Positions 26,767 through 37,400 of a stretch of DNA of 40,328 bases are shown piece by piece. The stretch is from Bacteroidota bacterium (lineage in GTDB: Bacteria; Bacteroidota; Bacteroidia; Bacteroidales; JABHKC01). Made by a program: the position numbers and the translations under genes. How positions within the stretch are numbered: position 1 is the first letter of the stretch; every line of letters begins with the position of its first letter. The DNA lies in contig JABHKC010000018.1 in assembly GCA_018692315.1 (NCBI GenBank), positions 1 through 40,328 on the forward strand, given 5' to 3'. The notes under the pieces were generated by a model that had not been told where the DNA came from, searched no databases, and saw only the letters and a list, made by a program, of their open reading frames with translations.

Positions 26767-27459
26767 ATGAAAACATACAATACAATTTTTTTTGATTTAG
26801 ACAGAACTATTTGGGATTTCGATACAAATTCGAAGAACACTCTACAGGAGCTTATTGAAAATAATGGACTGAGTGCCGTTTTTGGAAGCTTTGAAGAGTT
26901 TTATAATATTTACAAGAAAGTAAATGATTCGCTCTGGGCAAAATATCGGGACGGAAAAATTGAAAAAGAAATTTTAAGCTGGAAACGATTTTATGATACT
27001 TTTTTGAAATTTGGCCTGGATGATATCGAAATTGCCAAAATATTTGGTTTGGGATATGTAAGTCTAAGTCCAACAAAAACAAAACTTTTCCCGCATTCTC
27101 ACGAGGTTTTAGAATATTTGGAGAATAAATATACATTATATATAATCACGAATGGATTTAGCGAAGTTCAGTATGAAAAAATTAAGAATTGCCGACTTGG
27201 CGGTTATTTTTCTGATATTTTCACATCGGAAGAAATTGGTGTAAAAAAGCCTGATGCAAAAATTTTCAATCATGCGGTCGAGATTTCCAAGACAAAAAGG
27301 AAGAATTGCCTTATGATTGGAGACGATTTGAATGTGGACATTATTGGTGCAAGAAGAGCAGGAATCGATCAGGTATTTTTTAATTTCGATAAAATAGTTC
27401 ATACCGAAAAAGTAACTTTTGAAATTAGCTCGCTTATTCAGCTTAAAGAAATACTGTAA
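26767..27459 (+). CDS. YjjG-family HAD nucleotidase
   Basis: A 230-residue haloacid dehalogenase-fold phosphatase. The catalytic DLDRT motif is at residues 10-14, with nucleophile D10 and acid D12. Threonine of motif II is T128 (YIITNG), the motif III lysine is in GVKKPD (K160/K161), and motif IV is IGDDLNVD (D186, D187). The DLDRTIWDF start and the overall length match YjjG, a pyrimidine nucleotidase that removes non-canonical nucleotides before they enter DNA. An all-helical cap lies at residues about 17-100. A near-consensus TACTTTCG box lies in the 76-bp gap upstream, so it may be transcribed on its own or with the lipid kinase. Confidence 0.88.
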   Translation: MKTYNTIFFDLDRTIWDFDTNSKNTLQELIENNGLSAVFGSFEEFYNIYKKVNDSLWAKYRDGKIEKEILSWKRFYDTFLKFGLDDIEIAKIFGLGYVSLSPTKTKLFPHSHEVLEYLENKYTLYIITNGFSEVQYEKIKNCRLGGYFSDIFTSEEIGVKKPDAKIFNHAVEISKTKRKNCLMIGDDLNVDIIGARRAGIDQVFFNFDKIVHTEKVTFEISSLIQLKEIL

Positions 27460-27579
27460 ATGCTTGATATTTAAATCAATAAAACATTTTTAATATTGTC
27501 AAAAATTGTCAAAAATTCACTTAAAAAAAATCTGTGATTCTGTAGCAAATTACATACAAATAGTTTTCATTTTGAGATT

Positions 27580-28878
27580 TTAAACAATCTCTCCATAAAT
27601 ATCATATTCTTCTGCCCTATTCAGTTTAACATCGTAAAACTCCCCAATTTTAAGCTGGTTTTCGGTGCTACTAATTAAAATTTCGTTATCAACTTCCGGT
27701 GAATCAAATTCTGTTCTGCCGATATAAAAATCTCCTTCGAGCCTATCAATTAATACTTTATAATTTCTACCAATCATTTTCAGATTGTGTTCCATTGATA
27801 TTCCTTGCTGAAGTTCAAGAATTTCTTCCTTGCGTTGATTTTTCGTTTCTTCAGGAATATTGTCTTCGTATTTCTCTGCAGCAAAAGTATCTTCCTCTTC
27901 AGAATATGTAAAAACGCCCAATCTGTCGAATTTTACCTCAGATAATACTTCAAACAATTGCTGAAAATCCTTATCAGTTTCTCCGGGATGCCCTACAAGA
28001 ATTGTTGTTCGTAAAGCAATATTTGGATTTTCTTGTCTGATTTTTTCAATCAAGTCCAAACTTTCGTTTTTGTTGGTTCGGCGTTTCATTTTTTGCAAAA
28101 CCGAATTGCTAAAATGCTGAAAAGGAATGTCAAGATAGTTGCAAATTTTCGGGTGATTTTTAATTTTTTGTAGAACATCGACCGGAAAATTTGCAGGATA
28201 GGCATAATGTAGCCTAATCCATTCAATTCCGTCAATTTCAACTAAACTGTCTAAAAGTTCTGCCAATGCTTGTTTTTTGTAAATATCATTTCCATAATAG
28301 GTTAAATCTTGAGCTATCAATATCAATTCTTTCACTCCGATTGATGCTAAGTATTTAGCCTCAGAAACTAAAATTTCTATTGGTTTCGAAATATGTTTTC
28401 CTCTAATCAAAGGAATAGCACAAAAGGAGCAAGTTCTATCGCATCCTTCCGAAATTTTCAAATATGCAAAATGTTTGGGGGTAGATAATTTTCGTTCACC
28501 TACCAGCTCTTTGCGATAGTCTGCTCCAATTTCTTCAACTATATTTTTAAATTCAGATACACCAAAATATTTGTCAACATTAGGAATTTCTTTTTCGAGT
28601 TCGCTTTTGTAGCGTTGCGATAAGCATCCCATTACGAACAAATTCTTAATATTTCCATCTTCTTTTTCTTTCGAGAATCGTAGAATTGTATTGATTGATT
28701 CTTCTTTTGCATCGGAAATGAAACCGCAAGTATTGATCACTACTGTGTTGGTATTTTGGGAATAAGAATCGTGTTCTATATTAATATTAGAGCTTTCGAG
28801 TTGTCGCATCAAAACCTCCGAATCAACCACATTTTTTGAGCACCCAAGTGTGATTATGCTTATATTATGTTTTTGCAT
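27580..28878 (-). CDS. rimO: Ribosomal protein uS12 methylthiotransferase RimO
   Basis: A 432-residue radical SAM enzyme that adds a methylthio group to the conserved Asp of ribosomal protein uS12. The N-terminal UPF0004 domain holds the auxiliary 4Fe-4S ligands C13 (LGCSKN), C51 (NTCGF) and C85 (MGCLS). The radical SAM cysteines are C146, C150 and C153 (CDRTCSFC). The C-terminal TRAM domain begins near residue 370, with GDFYIGRTEFDSPEVDNE fitting RimO rather than MiaB. Length is normal. It lies 106 bp downstream of a hybrid kinase gene on the same strand; this is more likely chance adjacency than a functional tie. Confidence 0.96.
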   Translation of the reverse strand: MQKHNISIITLGCSKNVVDSEVLMRQLESSNINIEHDSYSQNTNTVVINTCGFISDAKEESINTILRFSKEKEDGNIKNLFVMGCLSQRYKSELEKEIPNVDKYFGVSEFKNIVEEIGADYRKELVGERKLSTPKHFAYLKISEGCDRTCSFCAIPLIRGKHISKPIEILVSEAKYLASIGVKELILIAQDLTYYGNDIYKKQALAELLDSLVEIDGIEWIRLHYAYPANFPVDVLQKIKNHPKICNYLDIPFQHFSNSVLQKMKRRTNKNESLDLIEKIRQENPNIALRTTILVGHPGETDKDFQQLFEVLSEVKFDRLGVFTYSEEEDTFAAEKYEDNIPEETKNQRKEEILELQQGISMEHNLKMIGRNYKVLIDRLEGDFYIGRTEFDSPEVDNEILISSTENQLKIGEFYDVKLNRAEEYDIYGEIV

Positions 28879-28984
28879 TTTTGCTTTATTTAATTTAATA
28901 ATTCGGCAAATAAAACATATATATCTGAATTAAGAAAATGAGTTTAGAAGTGTTCTTGATCTGGAGTGTTCTGAGATTTGTATT

Positions 28985-31336
28985 TTATTTGCCAAAGTAT
29001 TTATAAATTACATCCATTAACAAATTTTTGTTTAGAGGTTTTGTAATATAATCGTCGCAGCCTGCTGCTATGGCTTTTTCACGATCGCCTCTCATTGCAT
29101 AGGCTGTTTGTGCTACAACAATCACATCTTTGTTGAATTCTTTAATTTGTCGGGTAGCTTCATAACCGTTAAGTAGAGGCATTTTTATATCCATGAGTAT
29201 TAGGTCAATATCTTTGTTTTTTCTGCAACATTTCACTGCTTCCATTCCATTTTCAGCATGCAGAATTTCCCTGCATACGTTTTTTAGAATTATTGAGATT
29301 TGCATATCTGTATATTTTTCGTCTTCAGCAATCAGGATTTTCAATTTTTTGGCTTTTTCTGTAATTATGGTACCTACCTTTTTTTGTTTATCTTTTTCTT
29401 TGGTATTGTAGGGAATTGTGAAATAGAAAACTGCGCCTTGTCCTTCTACAGATTCAACCCATATTTTTCCACCGAGCAAATTTACATATGCCTTGGCAAT
29501 AGTTAAACCTAAGCCTGTGCCTTCAAAATGTCTTGTGTGTGAAATATCTACTTGCCTAAATAAATCGAAAATTGAGAGTAACTTATCTTTTGGAATTCCA
29601 ATACCTTCATCTTTAACGAAAAAAACTAATTCTGTTGGAGCTATTTCATTATTGTGATGATATCCATATTCAATTATTCCTTCAGATGTAAATTTAATTG
29701 CATTTGCAATAAGGTTATTAAGAATTGTTTTTAGTTTAGATTGGTCAGTTCTAAGAATTGCTTCTTTTGACGGCAGGGAATTACTAAATCGAATTTCCAT
29801 TCCATTTTTAGTTACTTCATCAAGATAGTAGATATAAAGACTTTCTGTAAGTTTGTTTAAATCTGTGTCGATTATTGAAAGATCTACTTGATTTGATTGT
29901 ATCAATGAAATATCTAATAGTTGGTTAAGAGTATTCATCATTCTGTCGCTACTAATTTCAATAATATCGATATACTCTTGTAGTTCTTCAGGTGTAATTT
30001 CAGGGCTTTTTAATAATGATAGAAATCCTATTATTCCATTCATTGGAGTCCTTATTTCGTGGCTCATATTTGCAAGAAAAGCAGACTTCAATTTATCGCT
30101 TTCTTTGGCTTTTTCGAGAGCTACTTTCATATTATCATCATTTTTTTTCCGTTCTGAAATATCTCTGATAATACCAATAGTACTCCATTTGTTTTTAAGA
30201 AGAGTTCGAGCTAAGGATAATTCTATCGGGAATTCTGTACCATCTTTTTTTAAAGCAAACAATTCTAAAGTTTTACCAATTGCATATCCTTCACCTGAAT
30301 TTTTGTATTTATTGAAGCCAATTTGAAAATCTTTGTAAAATCTTGGTGGTGCAATGGTTTTATGTAAACTTTTATTTAATATTTCTTCAGCAGTAAAGCC
30401 AAATATTTCTTCAGCCATTTTGTTCCAATAAGAAATATTTCCTTCATTATCAATCATAACAATTGCATCGTTGGCTGTGTTGCTTAGTGTTTTATACTTT
30501 TCTTCGCTCTCGTGTATTAATTCTTCTGCTTGCTTCTTTTCGGTGATATCTTGGGCAATTCCATCGTAATATTCTATATTCCCTTTTAAATCAATAACTG
30601 CTTTTATTGATAATGAAACCCATAATATTTTTCCATCCTTTCTAACTAAAGTTGTTTCATAGTTCTTTACAATTCCCTCCCTTTTGAGGACTGACAGAAG
30701 TTTTTGATAGTCAGGTTCTTTGAAGAAAATATTGTTGATAGTAATGTTTTTTAATTCGTCTATTGAATCGTATGATAATGTTTCAGCAAATGTGCTATTT
30801 GCTGATATGATTTTGCCATTTGCTGTAGAACGGAAAACACTGACTGGTACATTATCGAATAATTCTCTTATAATTCTCTCATTTTCACGAAGCTTATTTT
30901 CAGAATAATTCATGTAATCATATGTTCGCAAGCTTGCTGATACAACAGAAAATAGTTTATTGGCTGTTAGTTCGGTTTTGGTTCTATAGTCGTCAATATC
31001 AAAATTTTGCATCACATGTTTCTCAGGTACAATTCCTGATTGACCTGTTCTGATTACTATTCGTATGATTTTATTATTGAGTTCTTCTCTTATGAATTTG
31101 ACTATCTCTAAGCCAGCTGTATCTGTTTCCATTACAACATCTAATAGCACTAAGAAAATGTCTTTTTCTTTAATTAGAATTTTTTTTGCTTGTAGTCCGG
31201 AGAATGCACTCAAAATTTCAATATTTTTTCCTTCATAAAGAAAATCATCTAAGGCTAATTTTGTTACAGCATGCACATCAACTTCATCATCGATAACGAG
31301 AATTTTTTTTCTGTTTAGTTTTTTGTTTTCGTTCAT
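28985..31336 (-). CDS. Hybrid histidine kinase with an N-terminal receiver (REC-PAS-PAS-HisKA-HATPase-REC)
   Basis: A 783-residue soluble kinase. Residues about 11-140 form a receiver with D16/D17 and phospho-site D66; its later part, IRIVIRTGQSGIVPEKHV... then DDYRTKTELTANKLFSVV, resembles the receivers that precede DUF3369 in HD-GYP regulators. Two PAS domains follow (about 155-275 and 280-400). HisKA has ANMSHEIRTPMNG with H426. The ATPase domain (about 525-640) shows NAIKFT, DEGIGIP and GTGLGLTIA. The C-terminal receiver has D716 and KPL. It starts 39 bp after the next kinase gene on the same strand, so both are probably one transcript. Double receivers suggest input from another kinase, perhaps its neighbour, plus intramolecular relay. 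Confidence 0.93.
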   Translation of the reverse strand: MNENKKLNRKKILVIDDEVDVHAVTKLALDDFLYEGKNIEILSAFSGLQAKKILIKEKDIFLVLLDVVMETDTAGLEIVKFIREELNNKIIRIVIRTGQSGIVPEKHVMQNFDIDDYRTKTELTANKLFSVVSASLRTYDYMNYSENKLRENERIIRELFDNVPVSVFRSTANGKIISANSTFAETLSYDSIDELKNITINNIFFKEPDYQKLLSVLKREGIVKNYETTLVRKDGKILWVSLSIKAVIDLKGNIEYYDGIAQDITEKKQAEELIHESEEKYKTLSNTANDAIVMIDNEGNISYWNKMAEEIFGFTAEEILNKSLHKTIAPPRFYKDFQIGFNKYKNSGEGYAIGKTLELFALKKDGTEFPIELSLARTLLKNKWSTIGIIRDISERKKNDDNMKVALEKAKESDKLKSAFLANMSHEIRTPMNGIIGFLSLLKSPEITPEELQEYIDIIEISSDRMMNTLNQLLDISLIQSNQVDLSIIDTDLNKLTESLYIYYLDEVTKNGMEIRFSNSLPSKEAILRTDQSKLKTILNNLIANAIKFTSEGIIEYGYHHNNEIAPTELVFFVKDEGIGIPKDKLLSIFDLFRQVDISHTRHFEGTGLGLTIAKAYVNLLGGKIWVESVEGQGAVFYFTIPYNTKEKDKQKKVGTIITEKAKKLKILIAEDEKYTDMQISIILKNVCREILHAENGMEAVKCCRKNKDIDLILMDIKMPLLNGYEATRQIKEFNKDVIVVAQTAYAMRGDREKAIAAGCDDYITKPLNKNLLMDVIYKYFGK

Positions 31337-31375
31337 ATTTTTTTGTCAATTTTCTGTATTGATAAAATGTTGTTT

Positions 31376-34153
31376 CTATAATTTATCAAAGTGTTTATGT
31401 AACATTTCTATAAGCACATCTTTATCAATAGGTTTTGTAATATAGTCGTTGCAACCAGCTTCGAGGGCTTTTTTGCGATCAGCTTCATCTGTATTTACTG
31501 TTTGAGCAATAATGACTACATTTCTGTCAAAATCTCTAATTTGTTGCGTTGCCACGTATCCATCCATTGTTGGCATATTGATATCCATAAGTATTAAATC
31601 AATATCAGGATTATTTATACATATTTTAAGTGCCTCAATTCCAGTTCTTGCAAACAATATTTCGCCACAAATATTTTGCAAACTCATACAAATATGTATT
31701 TCTGCCGAAAAATCATCTTCAACAATCAAAACTTTCAATTTGCATAAATTAAAGTTTTTATTTTGTACAGAATTCTTAGTTTCACTAATTATTCCATCTT
31801 CGCCTGAGTCGTCATATTGAAGTGAAAAATGGAATGTACTTCCTTCTCCTTCAATATTTTTACTTTCTACTCCTACTTCACCACCTTGTTTTTCTACAAT
31901 TCGTCTAACTATTGATAATCCCAAACCATATCCAATGCTTTTCAACTGATTCAACCGTTCAAACTTGTTAAATAATAGTTTTTGATTTTCTTCTGAAATT
32001 CCCGGTCCGAAATCTCTTACACTAAAACGAACCATTTTTTTATTGCTCTTTTCTGACTTTATTATTTCGTAGTTAATATCAATTTTGGGAGATTCTCCTC
32101 CATACTTTAGAGCATTGCTTAAATAATTCATCCAAACCTCTTCAATCCATTGTGGATTGCCCAAAACCACAGGAAGCGTCTCAGGAGCGTTTATACTTGC
32201 ATTGGCTTCAATTTTCATTGAATATATTCGGTTTAAACTTTCTGCTAAAACTTTGTTCATATTAAGCCTTTCAAACACAACATCAGATTTTCTGACACTT
32301 GCCAATAATAGAAGGCTATCAATAATTTTATTCATCTTATGGGCAGTTGTTTCAATTATTTGTAAGTAGTTTTTCCGATCAAATATAGAAATATCAGACT
32401 CTTCTGTAATTAACAAATTTGAAAAACCTAATATTGAACCTAAAGGATTTTTAAGGTCATGAGCTACTGTATGTGAAAAAGAATTTAACTCTTCGTTACG
32501 TTCCTGCAATTCATTATTTTGCTGGCGAATTTCTTCTTCAGCTTTTTTGCGATCGGTAATATTTTCGGCTACCTTAACATAATTTATAATGTTGTTCTGG
32601 CTATCAAAAATCGGAGAAATTGATGCAGATTCCCAAAAAGATTCACCATTTTTCTTTTTATTATGAAATTCTCCACGCCATGTTTTCCCAGACGAAATTG
32701 TTTCCCACAAATCCTTATACACTTCATCAGATTGGTAACCGGTTTTCTGAATTCTTGGATTTTCCCCAACTACTTCGTCCAAAGAGTATCCAGACAATTC
32801 GGTAAACTTTGGGTTAACATATTCAATATTTCCTTTAGTATCTGTAATTGCTATTACTGCCGGACTTTGTTCTACTGCAACAGAAAGCTTTTTATTATCT
32901 TCAATAGATTTTTTTTGCGAGCTAATATCTTCTGCAACTGTATATATTTTATCTATCTCACCAGTTTCATTTTTGAATGGCACAATTGTTACTGATAAGA
33001 TAGTGGTTTTGTTCAATTTAGATTTAAAATTCATTTCAAATTTAATTGTCTTACCGGTTTTACATACTTCAAGAAAATATTTGGCATATCCGCTATCATT
33101 CAATAACTTATAATCAATTAAATTAATTTGTTCAGGTTCTTCAAAAAGAGACACAAGAAGTTCTTTTGCATTTTCGTTTAGCTCAACAATTGTTCCTTCC
33201 GGTTTTGCCGTAAAAATTGGAAAAGGCGAATTTTCGAAAAGTAGTCTGTAATTTTTTTCGCTTTCTGCAATTGCAGCTTCGTTATTTTTTCTTTCAGTAA
33301 TATTACGAAAAATCCCTTCAATTCCTGCATATTTTTCATTTTCATCAAAATAAATTCTCGAATTTGTTTCAACGAAAATGTTCTTATTTCTTTTAGTTCT
33401 TATCTCTCCATAATAGTTTTCAATACTACCCTTTTCTCGAATTTTTTTAAGAAACTGTTTTCTGTCATCAGGATTTGTAAAGAAACTTGATATTTTTTTC
33501 CCATTAATTTCACTCTTATCGAAACCGGTAATTTCTTCGACAGAAGGACTACTTAATATCACAATCCCTTCTTTATCAGTTCTGTAATAGCCGTCAATCA
33601 TGTTTTCAAGAATGCTTCTATATTTCTCCTCACTTTTTTTTAATTCACTCTCAACTAGTTTTAGTTCGGAGATATCGCTTATGAAGCCTTCAAGAGCAAT
33701 CATATTTTTATTTGCATCATAGACTGCCTGACCTTGCTCCCATACCCACTTTTGCTTTCTGTCTGAAGTGAGAATGCGGTAGATTAATTGAAAAGGTTTT
33801 TGCTTGCTAATTGCACTTTGTACTTGATTCCATACTTCATCGCGGTCTTCCATTAAAATTATGTCGGAATATGAAAGTAAATTATTATTCATTAGATCGG
33901 CTGGTTTATATCCGGTTAGCTTATGGCAACCATCAGATACGAATTCCATTGTCCAATCGGAATCGTTTTTGCATCTATAGACCATTCCGGGCAAATTCTC
34001 CATTAAGGTAGATAATCGCCGTTTACTTTCAGATAATGATTCTTTTATATGATTTTCTAATATTTTAGGTTTTTCGTACTCCAAAACTATTGCTTTCAAG
34101 CTTTCAATTTCAGCAATAAGCTGCTCTTTCGTACAATTGTCATAACTTTTCAT
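31376..34153 (-). CDS. Multi-PAS hybrid histidine kinase
   Basis: A 925-residue soluble kinase. The frame is open to a TTG at 34177, but the ATG at 34153 gives the natural start MKSYDNCTKEQLIAEIESLK. A short coiled coil opens the protein, then four PAS domains (about 45-175, 175-295, 297-420, 420-545). HisKA has the HDLKNPLGS form with H565, unlike the HEIRTPMNG form of the other two kinases in the window. The ATPase domain (about 665-780) shows NALKYG, DFGPGIS and GYGLGLSIV. The C-terminal receiver has D857 and KPI. The fourth PAS is strongly similar to the fourth PAS of the PocR kinase (shared EYVNPKFT, YQSD.VYK.LW and WRGEFHNKKK stretches). It is probably first in an operon with the gene at 28985-31336. 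Confidence 0.93.
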   Translation of the reverse strand: MKSYDNCTKEQLIAEIESLKAIVLEYEKPKILENHIKESLSESKRRLSTLMENLPGMVYRCKNDSDWTMEFVSDGCHKLTGYKPADLMNNNLLSYSDIILMEDRDEVWNQVQSAISKQKPFQLIYRILTSDRKQKWVWEQGQAVYDANKNMIALEGFISDISELKLVESELKKSEEKYRSILENMIDGYYRTDKEGIVILSSPSVEEITGFDKSEINGKKISSFFTNPDDRKQFLKKIREKGSIENYYGEIRTKRNKNIFVETNSRIYFDENEKYAGIEGIFRNITERKNNEAAIAESEKNYRLLFENSPFPIFTAKPEGTIVELNENAKELLVSLFEEPEQINLIDYKLLNDSGYAKYFLEVCKTGKTIKFEMNFKSKLNKTTILSVTIVPFKNETGEIDKIYTVAEDISSQKKSIEDNKKLSVAVEQSPAVIAITDTKGNIEYVNPKFTELSGYSLDEVVGENPRIQKTGYQSDEVYKDLWETISSGKTWRGEFHNKKKNGESFWESASISPIFDSQNNIINYVKVAENITDRKKAEEEIRQQNNELQERNEELNSFSHTVAHDLKNPLGSILGFSNLLITEESDISIFDRKNYLQIIETTAHKMNKIIDSLLLLASVRKSDVVFERLNMNKVLAESLNRIYSMKIEANASINAPETLPVVLGNPQWIEEVWMNYLSNALKYGGESPKIDINYEIIKSEKSNKKMVRFSVRDFGPGISEENQKLLFNKFERLNQLKSIGYGLGLSIVRRIVEKQGGEVGVESKNIEGEGSTFHFSLQYDDSGEDGIISETKNSVQNKNFNLCKLKVLIVEDDFSAEIHICMSLQNICGEILFARTGIEALKICINNPDIDLILMDINMPTMDGYVATQQIRDFDRNVVIIAQTVNTDEADRKKALEAGCNDYITKPIDKDVLIEMLHKHFDKL

Positions 34154-34177
34154 AATTACATTTTTCACACTCAACAA

Positions 34178-34477
34178 TTATTTTAAAAACTTAAAATGTA
34201 AAATTAAACAAAAAAATGGAGTATATATATTTATAGCAATTCGTTTTTTACAGAGGTTTTAACATATACCATATTTGTCATTTTTAGCTATAAACTTTGA
34301 TTTCTCATAGCTAAGAGTTCGATAATTTTTCATGATCTAAATACCTTTTCGTTTTTTCTTAGTATTTTTGGAAGTCTTATCAACTGTAAATTTATGTTTT
34401 AAAATTTTTACTATTTTCGGCAACTATTATTAATATCTTTTGTCTAATTACTGATGTATAACTAATTTGTTTTGATA
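34178..34477. other. Divergent intergenic region between kinase operon and surface protein
   Basis: About 300 bp of AT-rich sequence between two divergent genes. It must contain both promoters. A plus-strand TATTTTTG at 34373-34380 fits the -7 box for the surface protein, with a leader near 90 nt; the -33 box is not clear. No minus-strand box or RNA gene was seen. Confidence 0.4.
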
Positions 34478-37400
34478 ATGAAAAAAAATATAGTTCTAAT
34501 TATAGGAATATTTCTCCTCTCAATTTCTCAATCACAATCCCAAAGTAATCTGATTTTTGAGGAAAACAAGGGTCAATGGAATAAGAATGCCCTGTATATG
34601 GCAAATCTTAACTATGGAAGGGCATTTTTCGAAAGCGGAACTTTCACATATTTGTTTTATAGCCAGGACGATTTAGATGGAATTCACGCTCATTGTAGTA
34701 AAAGTACAGGCATTAATGATTGTTCGCACAATCACGATTTAGAAAAAAACGAAAAAATAATTCGTGCACATGCCTATAAAACAAGGTTTTTAAACTCAAA
34801 TAAATCTGTGAGTCTTTCATCTGAAAAAAAACAAGCAGGATATAGAAATTATTTTATTGGAAATGTTCAGGAAAATTGGGCAACTCATGTCAATTTGTTT
34901 AAACAAATAAATTATACAAGCATTTACGATGGAATAGACTTAAACGTTTATAGCCATCAAATGAATTTGAAATACGATATCATTGTAAAGCCCGGTAGCG
35001 ATTTAAGCAAAATAAGAATTGAATATGAAGGTACCGACAACATGTATGTCGAAAACGGAAACCTGCATATCGAAACATCGGTAAATCAAATAGTTGAGCA
35101 AAAACCTTATGTCTATCAAATTATTGAAAATCAAAAAGTTGAAGTTGAATGTAATTATGAGTTAAAAAACAATATTCTTTCTTTTGTGTGTCCTGCCGGT
35201 TACAACATGAACTACGATCTTATTATTGATCCAATATTAGTAGCAGCTACTTTTTCGGGTTCATCATGCACAAATTATGGGCACTCGGCTACTTATGACG
35301 TATTGGGCTATATATACACTGGTGCAAGGTCGTTTGGCATTGGTTATCCAACAACTACCGGAGCTGTACAAAGTACTTTCGGTGGTAGTACCGACATCGG
35401 AGTAAGCAAACTAAATCAAGATGGCTCTGCATTGGTTTGGGCTACTTACCTTGGCGGTAATAATTCTGACAATGTACATAGCATGTTCGTTAATAACAAT
35501 TTTGATTTATATGTTTACGGAACTGCGGCTTCAACGGATTATCCTGTTTCTACAAATGCTTTTTCAACTACAATGAGTGGTTCAACGGATATTGTTGTAA
35601 CTAAACTCGATTCAACAGGAACGGTTATGATTGGCTCAACATATATTGGTGGTAACGATTCAGATGGATTAAATGGCATAAGTTCAAACTACGGAGATAC
35701 TTATCGTGGAGAAATTATTGTAAACGATGCAGATAATTGTTTGGTTGCAAGCTATACAAATTCCAGCAATTTTCCAACCACAGCAAGCGCATTTCAAACC
35801 ACAACCGGTACGCAACAAGATGGAGTAATATTTAAATTCAATAGCGACCTCTCAGCCCTAATATGGAGTACATTTCTTGGTGGAACAGGCGATGATGCTT
35901 GCTATGGAATAAGGGTTGATGATAACGATGATGTATATGTTACCGGAACTGCAGCTAACAACGATTTTCCTTCGATTAGTGGCGGTGCATATCCCCACCA
36001 TCAGGGTTCTACCAGAGATGGTTTTATAGCAAAACTAAATAGCTCTGGCAGCTCAATGTTTGCTTTCACATTTTATGGAACCGATCAACAAGATCAATCC
36101 TTTTTTTTAGATTTAGACTACAACGATTATGTTTATATTTACGGTCAAAGTAGTGGAAGCATACCCGTAGAACCCGTTGGAATTTATTCAAATTCGGGAA
36201 GCCATCAATTCATTGCAAAGTTTAATAACAGTTTGAGTTCCGTAAGTTTCTCAACTGTTTTTGGTTCAGGAGGTAGCAGTACTGATATTTCACCATCAGC
36301 TTTTATGGTAGATCAGTGCGGAAGAATTTATACTTCAGGACATGGTGGTTCAGGAATCCCAACAAGCCCAAATCCATTGCAAACATCAGGAGGATTTTAT
36401 TTATTGGTACTCGAAGAAAATGCAGCAGCCTTGAATTATGCAACCTACTATGGTGGATCAGGCGACCATGTAGATGGTGGAACAAGCCGTTTCGATCCAC
36501 AAGGAATTGTTTATCAGGGTGTTTGTAGTGGTGGCTCAATGCCAACAGTACCATGGGCATATGCAACTTCAAGTATGTCAGGCTGGGATGTTGGAGTTTT
36601 TAAAATCGACTTTGAAACAGGATTTGCAGTCTCCGATTTTTCAGCTTATCCTGATACTGGCTGCGCCCCCTTAACTACTATTTTTACAAACAATAGCACA
36701 GGTATGGAATACGAATGGCATTTCAATGATGGATCTCCGGTAGATACGAGTTTTGAACCAACTCATACATTTTTTGCAGGTCAATATGATGTTATGTTAG
36801 TTGCAAGTGGTGCTTCAAATTGCATACTTTCTGATACAAGCTATTTTCTTATTGATGTTACGCAAGGACCAACAGTAAATCTTGGCCCCGATAGCATTTT
36901 GTGTATGGACGATGTTTTGCTTTTTGATGTTGGTTTTCCGGGTGCTACATACTTTTGGGAAAATGATTATAGCGTAATAACAAGCGCAGATCCAACTTAT
37001 ACTATCGATAAACCCGGAACCTATTGGGTTCAATTAAATGTAGGAAACTGCATGGATCGAGATACAATAGTTATCGATTATTATGAATTGGAACCCGAAT
37101 TAGGACCAAATATTTCAGATATATGTGCAGGAACTCCAGTAATTTTGGATCCTAATGCAGGAACAGGACTGAGCTATTTGTGGAGCAATGGTTCTACCGA
37201 TGCAACAATTTCTGTTACACAATCAGGCACATATTCAGTTACAACTACTATCGAATATTGTGAAGATTCTGATGAAATACTTGTAGAATTTGATTATCCT
37301 TTAAATATTAATTTAGGTCCGGATATTCAGCTATGTAGCGGCGATTTAGTTACCCTTGATGCAGGAGAATTAGGTACTACTTATTTTTGGTCAACATACA

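Noticed and set aside
31376-34177. TTG at 34177 as start of the multi-PAS kinase
   Set aside because: An ATG eight codons downstream (34153) gives a normal start; the extra residues MLSVKNVI are not conserved-looking.
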